Positions 58,616-64,000 of a DNA stretch of 64,000 bases are shown in pieces (positions within the stretch are counted from its first letter, which is position 1; each line of letters begins with the position of its first letter). The stretch is from Burkholderiales bacterium. Its GTDB lineage: Bacteria; Pseudomonadota; Gammaproteobacteria; Burkholderiales; Casimicrobiaceae. Location of the stretch: contig JAICKU010000002.1 of assembly GCA_025927765.1 (NCBI GenBank), positions 1-64,000 of the forward strand, read 5' to 3'. The notes below the pieces were generated by a model that saw only the letters and a program-made list of their open reading frames with translations, was not told the DNA's origin and ran no database searches. The position numbers were made by a program, and so were the translations under genes.

Positions 58616-60049
58616 CTACAGGTTGAGGGTACGCTTGTCGACGGCGAGCGCCGCCTCCTTCGTCGCCTCGGACAGCGTCGGATGCGCGTGCACGATGCGC
58701 GCGACGTCCTCGCTTGAGGCGCCGAACTCCATTGCCATCACGCCTTCGGCGATCAGCTCGCTCGCCCAGGGTCCGATCACGTGCATGCCGAGGATGCGGT
58801 CGGTCGCGGCATCCGCGATGAACTTGAGGAAGCCGCTCGTCTCGCCGAGCGCGCGGGCGCGCCCGTTCGCCGAATACGGAAAGCTGCCGGTACGATAAGC
58901 GACGCCTTCCTGCTTCAACTGCTGCTCGGTCTTGCCGACCCACGCGATCTCGGGCCACGTGTAGATGACCCACGGAATCGTGTTGAAGTCGACGTGCGCA
59001 TGCTGGCCGGCGATGCGCTCGGCGACCGCCACGCCCTCTTCCTCCGCCTTGTGCGCGAGCATCGGGCCGCGCACGACGTCGCCGATCGCGTAGACGTCCG
59101 CGAGGTTCGTGCGGCACGCGTCGTCCACTTCGACGAAGCCGCGCACGTCGAGCTTCAGACCCACGGTGTCCGCGCCGAGCCCCGCGGTATACGGCACGCG
59201 GCCGATCGACACGATCAGGCGGTCGAACTTCGCCGTCTCCCGTGCACCGTTTTCGCCGGTGTACTCGACGGTGACGTCGTTCTTGCCGACCTTCACCTTG
59301 TCGGTCTTGACGCCAAGCACGATGGCGAGGCCCTGCTTCGCGAAGAGCCTGGCCGCTTCCTTCGCCACCGCTTCGTCGGCCGCGCCGAGGAACTGCGGCA
59401 GCGCCTCGAGGATCGTGACGTCGGAGCCGAGGCGGCGCCAGACGCTGCCCATTTCGAGACCGATCACGCCCGCGCCGATCACGCCGAGGCGCTTCGGCAC
59501 GTCGGGAATCGCGAGCGCGCCGCCATTGTCGAGCACGCGCACGTTGTCGAACGGCACGCCCGGCAGCGCGCGCGGCGCCGATCCCGTGGCGATGATCACG
59601 TGCTTCGCCGCGATCGTTTCCGGCTTCGCCCCTTCGACGCGAATCTGCCACAGATCGCCTTCACGGCCCGCGAACGCGCCGTGGCCGTGGAAGAACGAGA
59701 CCTTGTTCTTGCGGAACAGGTATGCGATGCCGTCGTTGTTCTGCCCGACGATCTTCGCCTTGCGCGCCAGCATCTTGCCGACGTCCATCGACAGCCCCGA
59801 CACCTCGATGCCATGCTCGGCGAACGCGTGACCGGCATGCTCGTAGTTCTCCGTCGACTGCAGCAGCGCCTTCGACGGAATGCAGCCGACGTTCGTGCAC
59901 GTGCCGCCGAGCGCGGGCTTGCCGCCTTCGCGCGTCCACTCGTCGATGCACGCCGTCGCGAGCCCGAGTTGCGCGGCGCGGATCGCGGCAACGTAACCAC
60001 CGGGGCCGCCGCCGATCACGACGACGTCGAATGCTTGCGTGTCAGGCAT
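58616..60049 (-). CDS. lpdA: Dihydrolipoyl dehydrogenase (E3)
   Basis: A 477-aa flavoprotein that reoxidises dihydrolipoamide in the 2-oxoglutarate dehydrogenase complex. FAD motif [20 protein letters not shown] at 10-29, redox disulphide [13 protein letters not shown] at 47-59, NAD motif [20 protein letters not shown] near 185, and catalytic HAHPTLSEA near 450. It lies about 100 bp downstream of odhB. Confidence 0.96.
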   Translation of the reverse strand: MPDTQAFDVVVIGGGPGGYVAAIRAAQLGLATACIDEWTREGGKPALGGTCTNVGCIPSKALLQSTENYEHAGHAFAEHGIEVSGLSMDVGKMLARKAKIVGQNNDGIAYLFRKNKVSFFHGHGAFAGREGDLWQIRVEGAKPETIAAKHVIIATGSAPRALPGVPFDNVRVLDNGGALAIPDVPKRLGVIGAGVIGLEMGSVWRRLGSDVTILEALPQFLGAADEAVAKEAARLFAKQGLAIVLGVKTDKVKVGKNDVTVEYTGENGARETAKFDRLIVSIGRVPYTAGLGADTVGLKLDVRGFVEVDDACRTNLADVYAIGDVVRGPMLAHKAEEEGVAVAERIAGQHAHVDFNTIPWVIYTWPEIAWVGKTEQQLKQEGVAYRTGSFPYSANGRARALGETSGFLKFIADAATDRILGMHVIGPWASELIAEGVMAMEFGASSEDVARIVHAHPTLSEATKEAALAVDKRTLNL

Positions 60050-60145
60050 GGGCTTCAGTTTTGGTCATTGCAGAGGATGCCTCCAGCGCAGGCCCTTGGA
60101 TCGGCTGTAGTCGCGATCGGCGGTGATCCATTCGCAGAGGTCTCG

Positions 60146-61462
60146 CTACAGGTCCAGCAGCATCCGTGCGGGATCCTCGAGCGCGTCCTTGATCGCGACG
60201 AGCGACAGCACCGCCTCGCGGCCGTCGATGATCCGATGGTCGTACGACTGCGCGAGGTAGTTCATCGGTCGCGCCACGATCTGGCCGTTCTCGACGACCG
60301 GGCGTTCCTTCGTCGCGTGCACGCCGAGGATCGCCGATTGCGGCGGATTGATGATCGGCGTCGACAGCATCGAGCCGAACACGCCGCCGTTGCTGATCGT
60401 GTAGGTGCCGCCCGTCAATTCCTCGATCGTCAGCTTGCCTTCCTGCGCGCGCTTGCCGTAGTCGGCGATCTGCTTCTCGATCTCGGCGAGCGACAGCTGG
60501 TCGGCGTCGCGCAGGATCGGCACGACGAGGCCGCGCGGGCTGCCCACGGCGATGCCGATGTCGTAGTAGCCGTGATAGACGATGTCGTTGCCGTCGATCG
60601 ATGCATTGACGAGCGGGAATTTCTTCAGTGCGTGCACGGCCGCCTTCACGAAGAAGCCCATGAAGCCGAGCTTCACGCCGTGCTCCTTCTCGAAGCGCTC
60701 CTTGTAGCGATTGCGCAGCTCGATCACGCCCTGCATGTTCACTTCGTTGAACGTCGTGAGGATCGCCGCCGTCGCCTGCGATTCGACGAGACGCTCGGCG
60801 ACGCGTGCACGCAACCGCGACATCGGCACGCGCTGCTCGGGGCGTGCGCCTTGTGCCGGTATCGGCGCGGGCGGCGTGGGTGCCTTCGCGCGCGGCTCGG
60901 TGACGACCGGCGCCGGCGCCTTCGCGGCCGGCGCTTCGGCGGGCTTCGCGGGCGCGCCCGTACCGCGAACGCCGATCGCCTCGACGACGTCGCCCTTGGT
61001 GATGCGCCCGCCGCGGCCGGTGCCGGCAACGGTGGCGGGGTCGATGCCCTGCTCGACCATCATCTTGCGCGCGCTCGGCAGCGCAGTGACGGGCGCCGCG
61101 GGCGCGGGGGCCGTCGAGGCCGAAGCGGCCGGGCGCGAGGCCACGGTCGCCGTGCTGGTCGTCGCGGCTGCCGCAGGTTGCGCCCGCGCGGCCGGCGCCG
61201 GCGCGGCCGCTGCCTCTGCCTTGGCCGCGGTATCGATCACCGCAATCACGTCGTTCGACGTGACCGTCGCGCCGTCTGGCTGCTTGATTTCCGCGAGGAC
61301 GCCGTCGTTGGGCGCCGGCAACTCGAGCACGACCTTGTCGGTCTCGATGTCGATCAGGTTTTCGTCGCGCTTGACGGCGTCGCCGGGCTTCTTGTGCCAG
61401 TTGACGAGCGTCGCCTCGGCGACCGACTCGGGCAACTGCGGGACCTTGACTTCGACTCTCAT
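60146..61462 (-). CDS. odhB: Dihydrolipoyllysine-residue succinyltransferase (E2)
   Basis: A 438-aa E2 subunit. The lipoyl domain (residues 1-76) has the lipoyl lysine in [16 protein letters not shown] near 43. An Ala/Pro-rich linker (80-120) follows, then a peripheral-subunit-binding domain ([20 protein letters not shown] near 125-155), a second Ala/Pro linker and the catalytic domain with the histidine and aspartate of [13 protein letters not shown] near 405-415. It overlaps no neighbour. A half copy of the GACTTCGGGGTC repeat lies between odhA and odhB. Confidence 0.95.
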   Translation of the reverse strand: MRVEVKVPQLPESVAEATLVNWHKKPGDAVKRDENLIDIETDKVVLELPAPNDGVLAEIKQPDGATVTSNDVIAVIDTAAKAEAAAAPAPAARAQPAAAATTSTATVASRPAASASTAPAPAAPVTALPSARKMMVEQGIDPATVAGTGRGGRITKGDVVEAIGVRGTGAPAKPAEAPAAKAPAPVVTEPRAKAPTPPAPIPAQGARPEQRVPMSRLRARVAERLVESQATAAILTTFNEVNMQGVIELRNRYKERFEKEHGVKLGFMGFFVKAAVHALKKFPLVNASIDGNDIVYHGYYDIGIAVGSPRGLVVPILRDADQLSLAEIEKQIADYGKRAQEGKLTIEELTGGTYTISNGGVFGSMLSTPIINPPQSAILGVHATKERPVVENGQIVARPMNYLAQSYDHRIIDGREAVLSLVAIKDALEDPARMLLDL

Positions 61463-61480
61463 CGGTTCGTTCTCGTGGAG

Positions 61481-61506
61481 GACTTCGGGGGACTTCGGGG
61501 TCTGAT
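61481..61506. repeat. Half element of the GGGGTCAGA repeat family
   Basis: GACTTCGGGG is repeated in tandem (61481-61490, 61491-61500) and followed by TCTGA. The sequence equals one arm of the inverted repeat at 45317-45402 with one base missing. No second arm is present. It fills the short odhA-odhB gap. Confidence 0.5.
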
Positions 61507-64000
61507 TTATCCTGCGATGAGCATCTCGCCCGAGCGCAGCTTCGCGGCGAACGCATCCTCGATCAGCTGCTTCTGCTCGGCGTTGTGCTTCGCGGCGTAG
61601 CCGACGGCCGGCGACGCCGACACCGGCCGTCCCGCATACGCGAGCACCTTGTCGGCAGCGATGTCGGCGCGCATGTACGCGTTGAGGCGGTACCACGCCC
61701 CCTGGTTCTGCGGCTCTTCCTGGCACCAGACCACTTCCTTCGCGTTGGTGTACTTCGCGACCTCGCGCTTGTACTCGTCGTGCGGGAACGGGTACTGCTG
61801 CTCGAGCCGCAGGATCGCGACGTCGTCGATCTTGTGCTCGCGACGATAGCTGCGCAGCTCGAAATACACCTTGCCCGAGCACACGATCACGCGCCTCACC
61901 TTGACGGCGTCGATGTCCTCGACCTCGCCGATCACGTTCTGGAAGGAGCCGTGCGCGAACTCGTCGAGCGACGACACCGCTTCCTTGTGGCGGAGCAGGC
62001 TCTTCGGCGTGATCGTGATGAGCGGCTTTCTGAAGAAGCGCAGCATCTGCCGGCGCAGCAGGTGGAAGATCTGTGCCGGCGTCGTCGGCACGACAACCTG
62101 CATGTTGTGCTGCGCGCACAGTTGCAGGTAGCGCTCGGGCCGCGCCGACGAGTGCTCGGGACCCTGCCCTTCATAACCGTGCGGCAGGAACAGCACGAGA
62201 TCGCAGATGCGGCCCCACTTCACTTCGCCCGCGCTGATGAACTGGTCGATCACCACCTGCGCGCCGTTCGCGAAGTCGCCGAACTGCGCTTCCCAGATCA
62301 CGAGCTGGTTGGGCTCGGACGTCGTGTAGCCGTACTCGAACGCGAGCACCGCGTTCTCGGTCAGCACCGAGTCGATGATCTCGAAATCGGGCTGGTTGTC
62401 CTTGACGTGCTGCAGCGGGATCCACGTGCCGAGGTCCCACTTCTCGCGGTTCTGATCGTGCAGCACCGCGTGGCGATGCGAGAACGTGCCGCGGCCGACG
62501 TCTTCGCCCGAGATGCGTACGCCGTAGTTCTGGTCGACGAGCGACGCGTACGCGAGGATCTCGCCCATGCCCCAGTCGACCGGCTGCTTGCCTTCGACCA
62601 TCGCGCGGCGGTCGGCCATGATCTTCTCGACGCGCGGGTGCAGCTTGAAGTCGGGCGGCACGCTGGTGGCCTTCATGCCGAGCTCCTTCAGCTTCGGCAT
62701 CGGCACCGCGGTGTCCACTTTCTCGGTCCACTGCCGTCCCTTGTACGGCGACCAGTCGACGATGAACGGCGGCTTGTAGTTCGACAGCACCGTCGTGTTC
62801 GTGTGGTAGCCCTTGTCCATCGCCGCGCGGTAGGTCGTGACCATCGCCTCGGCGTCGTCCGACGTGACCACCCCTTCAGCGATCAGCCGATCCGCGTACA
62901 GCTTGCGGGTGCCCGGATGCTGGTTGATCTTCTTGTACATCAACGGCTGCGTGATCATCGGCTCGTCGGCCTCGTTGTGCCCGAGGCGGCGGAAGCACAC
63001 GAGGTCGATGAACACGTCCTTGTGGAAGCGCTGCCGGTAATCGAGCGCGATCTCGGTCGCGAGCAGGCAGGCCTCGGGGTCGTCGCCGTTCACGTGGAAG
63101 ATCGGCGCCTCGACCATCTTCGCGACGTCGGTCGCGTACAGCGTACCGCGCACGTCGCGCGGGTCGGACGTCGTGAAGCCGATCTGGTTGTTGATCACGA
63201 TGTGGATCGTGCCGCCGGTGTAGTAGCCGCGCGTCTGCGCCATGTTCAGGCACTCCTGCACGACCCCCTGGCCTGCGATCGCAGCGTCGCCATGCAGCAG
63301 CACCGGCAGCACCTGGTCGCCGCGCGCATCCTTGCGGCGATGCTGGCGTGCACGCACGCTGCCTTCGACGACGGGATTCACGATCTCGAGGTGCGACGGA
63401 TTGAACGCGAGCGTGACGTGCACCGGGCCGCCGGTCGTCGAGATGTCCGACGAGAAGCCCTGGTGATACTTGACGTCGCCGGCCGGGAAGTCCTGCGGCG
63501 CCTTGCCCTCGAACTCGCTGAAGAGATCGGAGGGCATCTTGCCGAGCGTGTTCACGAGCACGTTCAGCCGCCCGCGGTGCGCCATGCCGAGCACGATCTC
63601 CTGCACGCCCGCGGCGCCTGCGCGCTGGATCAGGAGATCCAGCATCGGGATCATCGAATCGCTGCCCTCGCCGGAAAAGCGCTTCTGCCCGACGTACTTC
63701 GTATGCAGGTAGCGCTCGAGCGTTTCGGCCGCGGTGAGCCGCTCGAGGATGTGCCGCCGCTCTTCCGGAGAAAACGTCGGATGCGAGCGGATGGGCTCGA
63801 TGCGTTCCTGCACGAAGCGCTTCGTCGGCGTGTCCGAGATGTACATGTACTCGGCGCCGAACGTGCGCGTGTAAGTCTCCTCGAGCGCGGCGATGATGTC
63901 GCGCAGCCGCATGCGCGCGGGCCCCGCCTTGAACGAGCCGACGTCGAACAGCGTGTCGAGATCGGTTTCGGTGAAGCCGTACGTGCGAAGGTCGAGGTCG
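61507..64000 (-). CDS. odhA: 2-oxoglutarate dehydrogenase E1 component, 5' end outside the window
   Basis: The frame is open to the window edge (minus strand), so about 100 N-terminal residues are missing. Visible are thiamine-diphosphate and active-site elements: [38 protein letters not shown], and the catalytic region [15 protein letters not shown] near the C-terminal half, followed by [20 protein letters not shown] and [20 protein letters not shown]. The E1 subunit decarboxylates 2-oxoglutarate and passes the succinyl group to OdhB. It is the first gene of the odhA-odhB-lpdA-zapE set. Confidence 0.95.
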   Translation of the reverse strand, partial: DLDLRTYGFTETDLDTLFDVGSFKAGPARMRLRDIIAALEETYTRTFGAEYMYISDTPTKRFVQERIEPIRSHPTFSPEERRHILERLTAAETLERYLHTKYVGQKRFSGEGSDSMIPMLDLLIQRAGAAGVQEIVLGMAHRGRLNVLVNTLGKMPSDLFSEFEGKAPQDFPAGDVKYHQGFSSDISTTGGPVHVTLAFNPSHLEIVNPVVEGSVRARQHRRKDARGDQVLPVLLHGDAAIAGQGVVQECLNMAQTRGYYTGGTIHIVINNQIGFTTSDPRDVRGTLYATDVAKMVEAPIFHVNGDDPEACLLATEIALDYRQRFHKDVFIDLVCFRRLGHNEADEPMITQPLMYKKINQHPGTRKLYADRLIAEGVVTSDDAEAMVTTYRAAMDKGYHTNTTVLSNYKPPFIVDWSPYKGRQWTEKVDTAVPMPKLKELGMKATSVPPDFKLHPRVEKIMADRRAMVEGKQPVDWGMGEILAYASLVDQNYGVRISGEDVGRGTFSHRHAVLHDQNREKWDLGTWIPLQHVKDNQPDFEIIDSVLTENAVLAFEYGYTTSEPNQLVIWEAQFGDFANGAQVVIDQFISAGEVKWGRICDLVLFLPHGYEGQGPEHSSARPERYLQLCAQHNMQVVVPTTPAQIFHLLRRQMLRFFRKPLITITPKSLLRHKEAVSSLDEFAHGSFQNVIGEVEDIDAVKVRRVIVCSGKVYFELRSYRREHKIDDVAILRLEQQYPFPHDEYKREVAKYTNAKEVVWCQEEPQNQGAWYRLNAYMRADIAADKVLAYAGRPVSASPAVGYAAKHNAEQKQLIEDAFAAKLRSGEMLIAG

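Noticed and set aside
58781..61600. A 939-codon open frame on the plus strand opposite lpdA and odhB
   Set aside because: Antisense to two conserved enzymes, with no start signal or domain.

Overview
The window is about 64 kb of GC-rich chromosomal DNA with densely packed genes, many of them joined by ATGA or GTGA stop/start overlaps. The housekeeping order rpoE-rseA-rseB-mucD-glutaredoxin-lepA-lepB-DUF4845-rnc-era-recO-pdxJ-nagZ and the block odhA-odhB-lpdA-zapE are those of a betaproteobacterium, most likely Burkholderiales. This is inferred from gene content and order. I saw no rRNA, tRNA, CRISPR array, transposase or prophage.

Layout. 1-4.4 kb: the start of an exported IPT/TIG-like protein (minus strand), divergent from three LuxR-type regulators, with repeated palindromes in the gaps. 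4.5-9.5 kb: an acyl-CoA operon (acyl-CoA synthetase, acyl-CoA dehydrogenase, APH-family phosphotransferase, DUF6285 protein, SDR), then an 81-aa gene that carries the same palindrome as the regulators. 9.9-13.5 kb (minus): metC, gntK, gnd and an EamA exporter. 13.5-18.7 kb: a frameshifted gene remnant, then a glutamine-synthetase-like ligase, Fe-alcohol dehydrogenase, class I glutamine amidotransferase and aldehyde dehydrogenase, resembling a gamma-glutamylated amine pathway. 18.8-21.8 kb: a VWA protein, folD, a Nudix hydrolase and a glycine-zipper lipoprotein.

22.1-32.7 kb is a complete 2-aminoethylphosphonate (AEP) locus. The importer PhnSTUV and transaminase PhnW run on the minus strand. 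A GntR regulator, PhnA and PhnY run divergently, followed by a Na/Pi-cotransporter-like protein. AEP would be imported, converted to phosphonoacetaldehyde (PhnW), oxidised to phosphonoacetate (PhnY) and cleaved to acetate and phosphate (PhnA). A perfect 9-bp-arm palindrome sits between the divergent units. 32.7-39.4 kb: an EamA transporter, an FAD/GcvT oxidoreductase, an IclR regulator, a DapA-like lyase, and a DUF427-nucleotide cyclase fusion.

39.4-53.1 kb (mostly minus): the conserved nagZ to rpoE block. It differs from the usual order by a 104-aa gene between era and recO, the absence of acpS between pdxJ and nagZ, and a 608-aa P-loop protein inserted on the opposite strand between lepA and the glutaredoxin gene. 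53.3-64 kb (minus): asparaginase, prpE, acuI, zapE, lpdA, odhB and a partial odhA (2-oxoglutarate dehydrogenase).

Four long inverted repeats, three of them with a GGGTCAGA core and the largest a perfect 45-bp hairpin, lie at gene 3' ends, with a fifth, related element after the 81-aa gene. A GC-rich REP-like hairpin is embedded in frame in the phosphotransferase gene. The points most worth a second look are the palindrome regulon of the LuxR trio, the inserted P-loop protein, the DUF427-cyclase fusion and the repeat family.
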